DNA of 53,368 bases from Blastopirellula marina (lineage in GTDB: Bacteria > Planctomycetota > Planctomycetia > Pirellulales > Thermoguttaceae), in assembly GCA_020721965.1 (NCBI GenBank), contig DYLS01000017.1, positions 1 to 53,368 on the forward strand, read 5' to 3'. The notes beneath the pieces are model-generated. The model saw only the letters and a program-made list of their open reading frames with translations, made no database searches and had not been told where the DNA came from. Each line of letters begins with the position of its first letter. Position 1 is the first letter of the stretch. Positions 1 to 8,556 of the stretch are shown here, piece by piece. The translations under genes were made by a program, and so were the position numbers.

Positions 1-693
<693 letters not shown>

Positions 694-778
694 TTCAGCT
701 AGTCGAGTCTCACGCTCGGCGAAATGGAGTCGTTCGCTCGGCATACAAATGGCTCGTCGCACGCTACTAGGATATACG

Positions 779-814
779 CCCCGAATCGGTAATTTGCCGG
801 TTCGGGGGTTTTTT
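779..814 (+). terminator. Rho-independent terminator of the 16S gene
   Basis: An 11-bp stem (CCCCGAATCGG pairing with CCGGTTCGGGG, one T-G wobble) closes a 7-base loop and is followed by G and six T. It lies about 90 bases after the 16S 3' end and ends transcription before the convergent hemH gene. Confidence 0.85.
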
Positions 815-932
815 ATTCCCCGATGGCTCCGTCGCTTCCGCTCTGCCGCCTCGCTGGGTCGCCAATGGCTTGGCTATGAACAGCGGGCCGCGGGGAGATC
901 CTGCCGTGTGGCATGAGGTGAAGCGGTACCGC

Positions 933-1937
933 CTAACGGACAGGGCAGCAGTCGGCCGGGCATACGTCGGGGCAGGGGGGCAGTCGGCCCACGCTCCGAC
1001 GCTCGCAAGTTCCCCCGAATCGCTCATCGATCATTTCGATCAGCCCGCGGATGAAGATTGGGTGATCCACCACTGTCTTGGCACGAACCAGAACAATTCC
1101 ATGCCTCTTCGCAACCTCCGCTGCCTCAACGTCCAAGTCGTAAAGCACCTCCACGTGTTCGGACAGAAAACCCACGGGGGCGAGGATACACGGTCGACGG
1201 GGCAAGGTCTTTGCCCGCTCGCGGAGAATATCCAAAATGTCTGGCTCGAGCCAAGGCACCTGCGGAGGGCCGCTTCGGCTCTGATATACCAATTCCCAGG
1301 ATGAGACACCCACACCCTCGGCGATCAATCGGCAGGCCTCGCGGAGTTGATCGACGTACGGTCCGGTGCGGGCCATCGCGATTGGAATGCTGTGGGCCGT
1401 GAAAATGAGGTGGGGCGGTTCGAGGGGCAAGGCCCGCCTGGCCTGGTCGATTCGATCGACCCAGGCCGCGATGAAACTCGGATGATTGAAGAACAGACGC
1501 AAGCGGTCGATTTGCGGTGCATCGGGACCTAAGGCTTGCCGGGCTTCTTCGATGTCCTCCAGATATCGCCGACAGCCGGAGTAGGACCCAAAGGCCGAGG
1601 TGACCACGGCCAGGGCCCGACGGACGCCACGATCGGCCATTTCCCGAACGGTATCTACCAAGAACGGGTGCCAATTGCGATTGCCCCAAAAGACCGGTAC
1701 CGATTTGCCCGTCGCCGCAAGCCCACGCTCGATGGCGGCCTTGAAGGCCCGGCAGTGATCGTTGATCGGGCTGCGACCGCCCAAATGATAGTAGTGTTCC
1801 GCTACCTCTGACAGGCGTTCGGGCGGCACGGGCCGCCCGCGGACCACGTTCTCCAGAAACGGCATCACATCGTCGGGCTTTTCGGGACCGCCGAACGAGA
1901 CTAGCAGCACCGCGTCATAGGGTGGTTGCACCGTCAT
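933..1937 (-). CDS. hemH: Ferrochelatase (heme synthase)
   Basis: Inserts Fe2+ into protoporphyrin IX (or coproporphyrin III), the last metal-insertion step of heme synthesis. The 334-residue protein has the family start LLVSFGGPE (10-18), the catalytic His in TAHSIP (H182), YQSRSGPPQVPWLEPD (about 218-233) and the SEHVEVLYDLD segment (E260). The ATG at 1937 is preferred because it begins just before the conserved region; an upstream ATG at 1994 would add 19 unconserved residues, and neither has a clear ribosome binding site. Unusually, the extreme C-terminus holds five Cys (311, 322, 326, 330, 331), which could bind a [2Fe-2S] cluster as in some other ferrochelatases. The gene is convergent to 16S rRNA and not in an obvious operon. 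Heme demand fits the cytochrome loci further along. Confidence 0.95.
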   Translation of the reverse strand: MTVQPPYDAVLLVSFGGPEKPDDVMPFLENVVRGRPVPPERLSEVAEHYYHLGGRSPINDHCRAFKAAIERGLAATGKSVPVFWGNRNWHPFLVDTVREMADRGVRRALAVVTSAFGSYSGCRRYLEDIEEARQALGPDAPQIDRLRLFFNHPSFIAAWVDRIDQARRALPLEPPHLIFTAHSIPIAMARTGPYVDQLREACRLIAEGVGVSSWELVYQSRSGPPQVPWLEPDILDILRERAKTLPRRPCILAPVGFLSEHVEVLYDLDVEAAEVAKRHGIVLVRAKTVVDHPIFIRGLIEMIDERFGGTCERRSVGRLPPCPDVCPADCCPVR

Positions 1938-2442
1938 GGTATCGCTGCTCTGGGAAATATGCCGTCCATCCGGTGTAGGCCCGCTTGGGCACATTTATGA
2001 TTGCGGAAACCTGATGGCTCGGGGACCGCTTGGGCATTTTTGCATTATACGGTCGAAAGGCCACGGCAGTTGATAGAAGAGTTCTCGCGGTCCATAAAGG
2101 TGTGGACTTATGGCAACATTTACCGTTGCCCGGCGGCAACAACGCGACACCCGGCTATTCAGGTTGACCGTAGCCGATGCTACGTTTTGTGCCGGGGAAT
2201 GGCTTCTTGCGCCGGGTAACCCCGTCGTCACTGGAACGGCATTTTGGGGAGGCCGATGGCAATTGGGGGGATCATCCGAAAGATTTGCCAGGACAGCCAG
2301 GCAGGTGGGCAATCTGCAAGCTATGTTCTCAGAGGGAATGGCGGTGGTATCTGATTTGCGGGAGAGGCCCGCAAGGGGGCTCGTGCGCCACCAGTTGCTG
2401 AAGGGATCGTAGCCGCTTTGCCGCGGATGAGGCATTGCCGAT
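1938..2442. other. Intergenic region between divergent hemH and pseudopilin genes
   Basis: About 500 bases with no ORF that resembles a protein family. Short ORFs here lack domains and ribosome binding sites. It should hold the promoters of both hemH (minus) and the Tad genes (plus), but I see no convincing -35/-10 pair. Confidence 0.4.
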
Positions 2443-2988
2443 ATGGATCAGTCGCGAATGGGTGGAAAGTGGATCAGTCAGACCGCCCTGCCGGCACGCT
2501 CCAGGGGGTGCCGGCGGGGAACGCTGATTTTGGAGCTGGTGCTAGTGCTGCCGATCGTCTTGATTGGCCTTCTGGCGGCGGTGCAGTTCGGCAAGTATTC
2601 TGCCAACATGCAAGAGCTGGCCTTGGCTGCTCGAATCGGCGGGCTGGCGGCCTCCAGAACTGCCGGTATCTCCAACGTCCCCGGCGATCCGGTACCCACA
2701 AACGTGGTCGATGCCATCAACCAGCATTTGGCCAGCGTCGGGATTTGCGGTGCGACCGTCGTCTTGGAGCACAATTTAAGCGGCGGACCGGTCTTGCTGG
2801 TGTCCCCCACCAGTGCCTCGGTGAGCGTGGGCGTGATCTCGTCGCCCCCTCCCGACCGGTATGTCCGTGTCATCGTGATTGTCCCTCAGGCGGCGGTGAT
2901 GCCGGATATCCTGCGGGCGTGCGGCCTGCACCTGGTACTACCCGGCCACATCACGGCGTTTTCCAACGTCCAACATTATGCGCTGTAA
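2443..2988 (+). CDS. TadE-family pseudopilin
   Basis: A 181-residue protein with a basic N-terminus followed by one hydrophobic segment at about residues 27-50 (GTLILELVLVLPIVLIGLL), the arrangement of TadE-type minor pseudopilins of Flp/Tad type IVc pili. The Glu inside the hydrophobic helix and the following Q-F-G-K segment match the family. The rest is a predicted extracytoplasmic domain without a further motif I recognise. It is first of three similar genes in a row; no tadA, tadB/C, rcpA or flp gene is in the window. The start is the first ATG in frame; a second ATG at 2458 is possible, and neither has a good ribosome binding site. Confidence 0.8.
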   Translation: MDQSRMGGKWISQTALPARSRGCRRGTLILELVLVLPIVLIGLLAAVQFGKYSANMQELALAARIGGLAASRTAGISNVPGDPVPTNVVDAINQHLASVGICGATVVLEHNLSGGPVLLVSPTSASVSVGVISSPPPDRYVRVIVIVPQAAVMPDILRACGLHLVLPGHITAFSNVQHYAL

Positions 2989-3077
2989 ATCTTGCTTCTC
3001 TTGACCCGTTCCTAGTTCACATGAGGTCAGGGGACGCATTGAGGCTTGGCTCAAGGGGGCGTCGGACGGAAAAACCT

Positions 3078-4427
3078 ATGAAAGATCGGAAACGATTTCG
3101 AACAATGGTTCTCGATCGGGCAGCAGCACAGTCTGGACCTCGCCGCAGTGGACGCGTCGGGATTTCGTCCGTTGATGTTCGTCGGGGTTTTTCGTCGCTG
3201 TGGTTGATCCTATCGCTCCCCATTTTCTTGACGCTTTTCGCCTTCGTTTTCGAGATGGGGCATTTGTGGGTCGCCCGCGTCGAGTTGGAAAACGGCTTGG
3301 AGGCGGCCGCCCTGGCCGCCGTACAGGATTGGGCTGAGTCTGGTAGTACGGACACCTTTACCTCGCGGCAGGTCGGAGCGGCCTATGCCTCGATGAACAC
3401 CGTTCGCGGCTTCCCGTTGGTTCTGGGGTTGAATCACGATCCCGCCGCGGGGGCTGGTAACCCCAATCAAAACTTGACTTGCTCCGCGACGGTCTATCAG
3501 CCGGGCGGGACGAGTGCCCTAGAGGGCAATTTGGTGTTTGGGGCAATCGTCAAGGACGATCCCGATTGTCCTCTGACATTCAATGCCGCAATACGCCCGA
3601 GTTGCGGTTTTGGGACGGTACTGATCGATGCCACGGCGCAAGGATCCGGCAACTTGGCGCAGGACAACGCGTGGGGAATCGCTTTCCGGCCTGATCCTGG
3701 TGCGCCACCCGGTCTGACGATCCAAGCCGTCACAATCGATCTGCAAGCAGGTGGGGGCAGTGGACGCTTCGATTTCACGTCATCAGGACCGATCCTTTCC
3801 GACGATTCCCCGACGCCGATCTTGCCCTGTCAAACGGATGTTGCCGGCTTTCCCAATCCGGCTAGTCAGATACAGTTTACCCCCCCCACAGGAGTATCGC
3901 CGGTGCTGACGATTTTATTCTTGCCGGACATCGGTTCCGGCGATCAGGGCTTCGAACCGGGGGACCGTATCCGCTTCGGGGCCAGAACGTCGGGGGTCTC
4001 GAGCGGTAGTGGACAGGACGACGGCGATGGCATTGGCCGCGACGGCGTTCGCGTTACGGTGGTCTTTGCCATTGGCGGTGTGCCTCAGCCGCCCGTCACT
4101 GGAGTCTTCTTCGATAATACGGAGTCGTCCAACGATTGTCATACTTCCTGCCCGGTTCATCCGTCGGGCATCCCTGACTTGCCTTGCCCGCCGGCGAGTG
4201 CCTCGAACAACAACGGGCAGTCTTATGTCCTGCTGAATGGCAGCGGCGGCGTGGAATATGCTGTGCGGGCCCAAGCGTTGATGGCGGTGTCGAGTCCGAT
4301 TTGCAATCTGTTTGGGTTTCCCATGCCCGCGTATCGGATCTCCGCCCACACCATCGCCGCTTACTCTTGTGCCGAGGGGCGGCCGCGCCTCGTGCGTGTG
4401 GATCAATACATCTGCCCAGGACCATGA
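3078..4427 (+). CDS. TadG-like pilus assembly protein
   Basis: A 449-residue protein with a basic N-terminus, an R-R-G turn and a single membrane segment at about residues 39-59, followed by a region rich in small residues and 'ELENGLEAAALAAVQDW', typical of TadG-like N-termini. The large remainder is Cys-, Gly- and Pro-rich, extracytoplasmic and not recognised. The reading frame stays open back to 2418, but that part overlaps the preceding TadE gene in another frame, so the start is placed at ATG 3078 (an ATG at 3021 is the alternative). The stop TGA at 4425-4427 overlaps the ATG of the next gene, so the two are translationally coupled. Confidence 0.75.
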   Translation: MKDRKRFRTMVLDRAAAQSGPRRSGRVGISSVDVRRGFSSLWLILSLPIFLTLFAFVFEMGHLWVARVELENGLEAAALAAVQDWAESGSTDTFTSRQVGAAYASMNTVRGFPLVLGLNHDPAAGAGNPNQNLTCSATVYQPGGTSALEGNLVFGAIVKDDPDCPLTFNAAIRPSCGFGTVLIDATAQGSGNLAQDNAWGIAFRPDPGAPPGLTIQAVTIDLQAGGGSGRFDFTSSGPILSDDSPTPILPCQTDVAGFPNPASQIQFTPPTGVSPVLTILFLPDIGSGDQGFEPGDRIRFGARTSGVSSGSGQDDGDGIGRDGVRVTVVFAIGGVPQPPVTGVFFDNTESSNDCHTSCPVHPSGIPDLPCPPASASNNNGQSYVLLNGSGGVEYAVRAQALMAVSSPICNLFGFPMPAYRISAHTIAAYSCAEGRPRLVRVDQYICPGP

Positions 4428-5083
4428 CGACCATGATCCGCTCACAACCTTTGATCTGTTCTAGCACAATGACTCCAGACGACCGCGGTGGGAACGTGAT
4501 CGTGCTGCATCAGCGGCCAGCTCGATCATCGCCGCGACGGAACGGTATGGCCTGCGCCACGATGCATGGGTTGAGCTTGCGATCGCGCGATCGCCGTGGA
4601 TCGTTGACGTTGGAGGCCGTGCTCATTCTGCCCGTGCTGGTGCTGGTTTTTTTGGCCGTGCTGCAATTCGGCATTTTGATGCTGGTAGAGCAAACCGTGG
4701 TTCACGCGGCCACCGTAGCAGCCCGGGAGGCGGCGAAAGGGGCGGACGTGGATGCCACCGTGGTTGCAGCCCAAAGCGTACTGCGATTGCACGGATTGTG
4801 CGTGGGACCGGCCATGACGTTGGTCCTGGAAGATCCGCTATCGCTCACGCCCGTTCAGACACGTGGCGGTTTGCCTTGCGACATTAGCTGTTTGCCGACC
4901 TTGACGCCGGGGCAGGTCCGGGTGACACTGTGCGTGTCCCTCAGCCACCGACCGTTCCTTAATGCCTTGCGGCATTGGGCGATCGACTTCACCGGGAGGA
5001 AGTTTCTGGTCAGCGCTGTATCCGATCGCGAGTTCACCGGTCAAGCCATGGTCACACCTCGCCCGAATTGCCCGTGCCACTAG
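4424..5083 (+). CDS. TadE-family pseudopilin
   Basis: A 219-residue protein whose hydrophobic helix (RRGSLTLEAVLILPVLVLV, about residues 58-76, hydrophobic to about 83) is preceded by basic residues and contains the conserved Glu, as in TadE. The ATG at 4424 overlaps the upstream stop in an ATGA junction, which argues for this start; ATG codons at 4433, 4470 and 4562 would shorten the long N-terminal extension, and the last one leaves a more typical leader. Six Cys lie beyond the helix. It probably acts with the two preceding proteins as minor pilins or as a surface anchor; no assembly ATPase is nearby. Confidence 0.75.
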   Translation: MTTMIRSQPLICSSTMTPDDRGGNVIVLHQRPARSSPRRNGMACATMHGLSLRSRDRRGSLTLEAVLILPVLVLVFLAVLQFGILMLVEQTVVHAATVAAREAAKGADVDATVVAAQSVLRLHGLCVGPAMTLVLEDPLSLTPVQTRGGLPCDISCLPTLTPGQVRVTLCVSLSHRPFLNALRHWAIDFTGRKFLVSAVSDREFTGQAMVTPRPNCPCH

Positions 5084-5134
5084 TCGTGTGATCTTGGCTA
5101 GTCGCTGGCACGCGATCAATTCACGCAACGGAAA

Positions 5135-5160
5135 GGGGAGAGGACCGCAGTCCCCTCCCC
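5135..5160. terminator. GC-rich hairpin between convergent genes
   Basis: Arms GGGGAGAGGAC and GTCCCCTCCCC with one mismatch and a 4-base loop. It lies between the end of the Tad genes and the end of the M56 gene. There is no T-run on either side, so its role as a shared terminator is inferred from position and stem strength. Confidence 0.45.
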
Positions 5161-5258
5161 CTCGTCGCCCGAGTGGCAATCCAAGTGTCAGGATGCCTGT
5201 GCCCCTCTCACAGCTCATGCGGACCTGGCGGTTTTGCCGTCAACCAGGGTTTCGGCAG

Positions 5259-6098
5259 TTAACGCGGCTCGTGGGGCGGTGGTCCCGGAGGGCCGTCATG
5301 GTGCGGTGGCGGTGGTCCCGGAGGGCCGTCGGGATGCGGCGGCACGGGTTGCGCTGATCGCAGAAGCAGTTCCGCCATATCGCCCAACCCCTCACGCCTC
5401 AGCAGTTCCGCGGCGCGATGGAGACGTTCCATCTGTTCCGGCGGCATCGGATGCGGGAATGGTCCATGCTCGCGGACTTCACGGAGCTTGCCTTCGACTG
5501 CCGCGATTTCCCTTTCCAGACGTTCCACGTCGTCCATGCGATGCTCTTCTCGTGCGTGAGCTATCGCTTCCCGCAGTTCAGCCAGGTGGCGTTCGAGCCG
5601 CCCGACCGGATCTGGTGCCGCGAGTTCTAACGGAGGTCGCCTGAGTTCGAAATCCTTGAATATCTCACGTTTTCGGGCTTCGAGCTCCCGCATTTCCCGC
5701 TCGATGCCCTCCATAGCTTCGCGAATACGAGCCTTGGCTTCGTCGGCCCCTTCCATTTCCCGCCGCAGCGTTTCAGCACGCTCTCGCAGCTCATCCTGCG
5801 CCGCTTGAATCCGTCGCACGGCTTGCTCAATCCTCTCGCGTACTTCATCCGGCTGCGGGGGACGCGGTCGATCCATCTCTCGCCGTTCGCCCTTGCCTTC
5901 TGCACGTTCCCGATCAGGCCCCCGATCGTGCCAAGGCCCTTCCTCACGTTCGCGTTCAGCGACCGGCGGACGGTCTCCGTCGGGAGGTGGTCCCTCGGGA
6001 CGCTCTTCGTCGGCTGCGGCCGTACTCCAGGGGGAGAGGACTGCCGCCAGCGTCACCGCCGCCAGCGATCCCCTCCACGACGACAAGAACCTGTTCAT
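5259..6098 (-). CDS. Possible separate product: secreted coiled-coil protein nested in frame in the M56 ORF
   Basis: An internal ATG at 6098 follows the strongest Shine-Dalgarno of the window (AAGGAGGAGG at 6106-6115, 7-base spacing). The 279 residues from there begin with a standard signal peptide (MNRFLSSWRGSLAAVTLAAV, cleavage likely after STAAA near residue 34), then an acidic/basic linker, a Glu/Arg-rich coiled coil and a C-terminal His/Pro repeat. This looks like an independent periplasmic protein, loosely like metal- or stress-responsive CpxP/Spy-type proteins by size and composition, though I see no LTxxQ motif. The frame is continuous with the M56 gene with no stop between them, so both a fusion and a separate product are possible. 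Confidence 0.5.
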   Translation of the reverse strand: MNRFLSSWRGSLAAVTLAAVLSPWSTAAADEERPEGPPPDGDRPPVAEREREEGPWHDRGPDRERAEGKGERREMDRPRPPQPDEVRERIEQAVRRIQAAQDELRERAETLRREMEGADEAKARIREAMEGIEREMRELEARKREIFKDFELRRPPLELAAPDPVGRLERHLAELREAIAHAREEHRMDDVERLEREIAAVEGKLREVREHGPFPHPMPPEQMERLHRAAELLRREGLGDMAELLLRSAQPVPPHPDGPPGPPPPHHDGPPGPPPHEPR

Positions 6099-7403
6099 CA
6101 CGAATCCTCCTCCTTTTTCTGTGGGCAGGGGCCAAGCGGCTGCCGCCCAAACCGTGGAACTAAAGACCGCCAAAGCGGTCATGACGACGGTACTTATCGA
6201 CGCCGACCGGATGGCACAGCGCCGGTGCCCATTGCTGGTGGGACGGGACATCCGAATCAATCGCGAAACCCGGCGTGCCAGGGCTGAGCTGAAGCCATTC
6301 CCGCCTGCTGCCACGACCGAATGGGGACTCGGCGCAACCAGCCGACCGTAGCGCAGCAGCCCACGGGCGAGATGGCGCGGTCCGTCGGTGAGCCAGGCCG
6401 ATGCCTCGTCGGCCGCCAATTCACTGGCCCAATCGAATCGCCGTTGAGTGGCCCAACTGGCTGGATGCCACCAGAGCACAGCCGTGCCGAGCCTAGCTAC
6501 GTAGCGCCACAGGGGGTCTCGTGCTGCCAAGTGTGCCAATTCGTGAAGCAAGACGGCTTGTTCCGCCCGGTCCGGTTGCAGTACCGGGAAATTCTCCGGA
6601 AGCCCCAAGCTGGGGCGAAAAATCCCAAATGCCACCGGAGTTTTGACCTCGGGCAATAGATAGATGGCGATTTTGGAACGGAATTGCAGGCGGCTAGCCC
6701 AACCGTTTATGAAGTCGGAAATCGGCCCGCCCACGAGTCGTCGGTTGGGCTTGCAAGCCAAGCTCATACGCAGATGCGACCAGTGCAAATGCAGCCACAT
6801 GATGGACGCACCCAACAGCCACAGCCCTCCCAACAAGGGCTGGTGAACCATTCGCAAGGCGATCCCGGGCGGTGATTCCGGCTGCGAGGGTCCCGGGGTA
6901 GGGACCGCGGCGGTTGGGGCCAGTGCGGGAGCCGCATCTGCGGTTGCGGAAGGCTGAAGGGGCCAGGTTCGTTGAGAGGCGGCTTGACGCTCCGAGGGGG
7001 AACTCGCACCACCGTGGACTGTGCCAGCCGGTCGCGCACCCTCCGAGGCCAAAGGGAGCGAAGTGAGCGAACGAAGCCCCTCAGCGCCTGATACGCCGCC
7101 ATTCTGGCTGTGCACAAGCCGGTCGGACCCACCTTCGGGAACGACTGCGGTGGAGGACGTGACCACCGCTTGATAGCCGGTGTGGGGAAAGGGCAGGTGT
7201 TCCAGCAAATAGGTTCCTGCCGCACGGTCAAGACCGGTCAGCGTGCCGATACCCAGGGCGAAACAGCAGGTTGCGGCGGTTTGCCAAACGAGTCTTCGCC
7301 AAAAAGTTGTTCGGCAGAAACGATCGATGAGGATCGCTGCCAGGTAGACGAATCCCACGGTTACGCCTGCCGAGAGCCAGGGAAGATACCAGGGAGTCTG
7401 CAT
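5259..7403 (-). CDS. M56 (BlaR1-like) sensor metallopeptidase fused in frame to a secreted coiled-coil protein
   Basis: The 714-residue frame has membrane segments near residues 10-30, 40-58 and 185-205, then a zinc peptidase domain with HELAH (H287, E288, H291) and a downstream E328/D332 pair, as in BlaR1/MecR1. In that family the cytoplasmic protease is activated by a periplasmic signal and removes the BlaI repressor encoded upstream (75 bases away). From residue 436 the frame enters what looks like another protein: a signal-peptide-like segment, a charged linker, a long Glu/Arg coiled coil (about 520-650) and a His/Pro/Gly tail. No penicillin-binding sensor domain is visible. The start at 7403 has GAGGTG about 8 bases upstream. 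The part from 436 on may be made separately (see the nested entry). Confidence 0.85.
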   Translation of the reverse strand: MQTPWYLPWLSAGVTVGFVYLAAILIDRFCRTTFWRRLVWQTAATCCFALGIGTLTGLDRAAGTYLLEHLPFPHTGYQAVVTSSTAVVPEGGSDRLVHSQNGGVSGAEGLRSLTSLPLASEGARPAGTVHGGASSPSERQAASQRTWPLQPSATADAAPALAPTAAVPTPGPSQPESPPGIALRMVHQPLLGGLWLLGASIMWLHLHWSHLRMSLACKPNRRLVGGPISDFINGWASRLQFRSKIAIYLLPEVKTPVAFGIFRPSLGLPENFPVLQPDRAEQAVLLHELAHLAARDPLWRYVARLGTAVLWWHPASWATQRRFDWASELAADEASAWLTDGPRHLARGLLRYGRLVAPSPHSVVAAGGNGFSSALARRVSRLIRMSRPTSNGHRRCAIRSASISTVVMTALAVFSSTVWAAAAWPLPTEKGGGFVMNRFLSSWRGSLAAVTLAAVLSPWSTAAADEERPEGPPPDGDRPPVAEREREEGPWHDRGPDRERAEGKGERREMDRPRPPQPDEVRERIEQAVRRIQAAQDELRERAETLRREMEGADEAKARIREAMEGIEREMRELEARKREIFKDFELRRPPLELAAPDPVGRLERHLAELREAIAHAREEHRMDDVERLEREIAAVEGKLREVREHGPFPHPMPPEQMERLHRAAELLRREGLGDMAELLLRSAQPVPPHPDGPPGPPPPHHDGPPGPPPHEPR
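5275..5340. repeat. 33-bp tandem duplication encoding the His/Pro/Gly tail
   Basis: Two units of 33 bases starting at 5275 and 5308 share an identical 23-base core (GGCGGTGGTCCCGGAGGGCC plus GTC). On the minus strand they encode repeated H-x-D-G-P-P-G-P-P-P segments at the C-terminus of the coiled-coil protein. Confidence 0.8.
6106..6115 (-). promoter_or_regulatory. Strong internal Shine-Dalgarno
   Basis: AAGGAGGAGG on the minus strand, seven bases before the ATG at 6098, inside the M56 reading frame. It matches the 16S anti-Shine-Dalgarno CCTCCTTT seen at 680-687. Confidence 0.65.
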
Positions 7404-7478
7404 TTTCGAACACCTCAGCCCAGCGTCAAAAAAGGGCGATTCGTCCGTCCATCCTGTTCCGAATGGATTGCACCATCC

Positions 7479-7883
7479 TTACGAACCCTGAGGCCGCGCC
7501 GGTGGATCGGCCTCCTTTCGTTCGGCAATCAAGCGTTCCAGGGCTTCAAGCTCCTCCCGGCTGACATCGCGGGAGTCCAAAAGCTGGCACACGGCCGCCG
7601 TCAAGCTGCCGCGGAAAATACGGTCCACGAACTCGGCCGCCGCCGACCGCGTCACGGCACCCTCTCGTACCAGCGGATAATAAACAAAGCGGCGCCCCTC
7701 CACGCGATGGGCGACGAGCTTGCGAGCCTCCATCTTGCGGAGCATCGTAGCAACCGTGGTGTAGGCATACTTCGCCGGGCCGATGACTTGGTGCACATCG
7801 GTGACACCACACTCTCCCGAACTCCACAAGACGCGGAGAATCTTCAACTGCAAGTCGCCCAACCGCAGTTTACCGGAAGGCAT
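7479..7883 (-). CDS. blaI: BlaI/MecI-family transcriptional repressor
   Basis: A 134-residue penicillinase-repressor family protein: winged helix-turn-helix at about residues 10-70 (ending in 'EGRRFVYYPLV') and a C-terminal dimerisation region. Such repressors bind dyad operators and are cut by the M56 protease encoded next to them. The ATG at 7883 is chosen because AAGGAG lies 6 bases upstream; the longer frame to 7922 would add 13 residues before the conserved start. It forms a two-gene operon with the M56 gene (75-base gap). A promoter with an overlapping perfect palindrome lies about 80 bases upstream, so autorepression is likely. No beta-lactamase gene is nearby, so the regulated target is unknown. 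Confidence 0.92.
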   Translation of the reverse strand: MPSGKLRLGDLQLKILRVLWSSGECGVTDVHQVIGPAKYAYTTVATMLRKMEARKLVAHRVEGRRFVYYPLVREGAVTRSAAAEFVDRIFRGSLTAAVCQLLDSRDVSREELEALERLIAERKEADPPARPQGS

Positions 7884-7959
7884 TTGTGACTCCTTGGAAA
7901 ACCCGAACCGATTACCCGCCAATTTCCCGGGGACTGCCTCAAGGAAGCAATTTCTTTAT

Positions 7960-7985
7960 CTACCGTGGTAATACTACCACGGTAG
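7960..7985 (-). promoter_or_regulatory. Putative BlaI operator (perfect 11-bp inverted repeat)
   Basis: Half-sites CTACCGTGGTA and TACCACGGTAG are exact inverted copies separated by ATAC. Dyad operators of this layout are normal for BlaI/MecI repressors. It covers part of the spacer and the -10 box of the predicted promoter, the expected place for a repressor. Confidence 0.8.
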
Positions 7986-7999
7986 TCACTCCGTGTCAA
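7971..7999 (-). promoter_or_regulatory. Sigma70-type promoter of the blaI operon
   Basis: Reading the minus strand, TTGACA (7999-7994), a 17-base spacer and TAGTAT (7976-7971). The -35 box is perfect, the -10 box matches 4 of 6. Transcription would start near 7964, about 80 bases before blaI. Confidence 0.7.
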
Positions 8000-8047
8000 G
8001 GGCGCGCAAGTGCGGATCGAGACAAGAGCGGTAACTTTTCCCGTACG

Positions 8048-8556
8048 GTAACCGTTCACGGCTGATCTATAACGGAAAAGATTTGTGAAACAACGAGGGG
8101 GATTCCGATGTTCCCCCGGGTTGTTCCGAGGTTCCCAAGGATTGTTCAGACGTGCCGAAAGGTTGTTCAGACGTTCCCATGCGTTGGTCAGACGTTCCTT
8201 CTGTTGGCACGGAATGCCCTTTCGACGAGCGTGACCAACGTCATTGAGTGCCAAGAACGTCATTGAGCGCCGGCCATGTCATTTCGACGATTGCCGGCGA
8301 TGTCCTCTCGACGATTGCCAGGCATGTCATTGCGACGTGCGCCAGCGAGGAGAAACCTTAGTCCCTGCCGAGAAGTTTTCTCGCTTCGCAAGACGCAAGA
8401 TTTCTCGCGTTGCTCGAAATGACAAGAGGGCGGGCCCTTTTGGAGTGAGGAGAACCCCTGTGAAAGACTACGCAAGATTTCTCGTTTCGCTCGAGATGAC
8501 AGGAACACGAGCGGTTTTGCAGCGAGGAGAACCCCTGCGAAAGGCTACTCCGTCCG
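8048..8556 (+). repeat. Dispersed repeat family A, copy 1 (expanded)
   Basis: Starts with the inverted terminus GTAACCGTTCAC (8048-8059) and the family leader (ACGGAAAAGATTTGTGAAAC). Then come about four degenerate units of the type GTTGTTCAGACGTTCCC (8115-8205), five 19-24-base units built on GTCATTTCGACGA (8240-8350), the hairpin arm AGCGAGGAG, and the closing GTGAAAGACTAC (8460-8471). The last part is duplicated (8472-8556), so this copy is longer than the others. Short ORFs through it are not genes. Confidence 0.8.

Noticed and set aside
2418-3077. Upstream extension of the TadG-like reading frame
   Set aside because: It overlaps the whole preceding TadE gene in another frame and its translation has no membrane leader; the TadE frame has clear family features.
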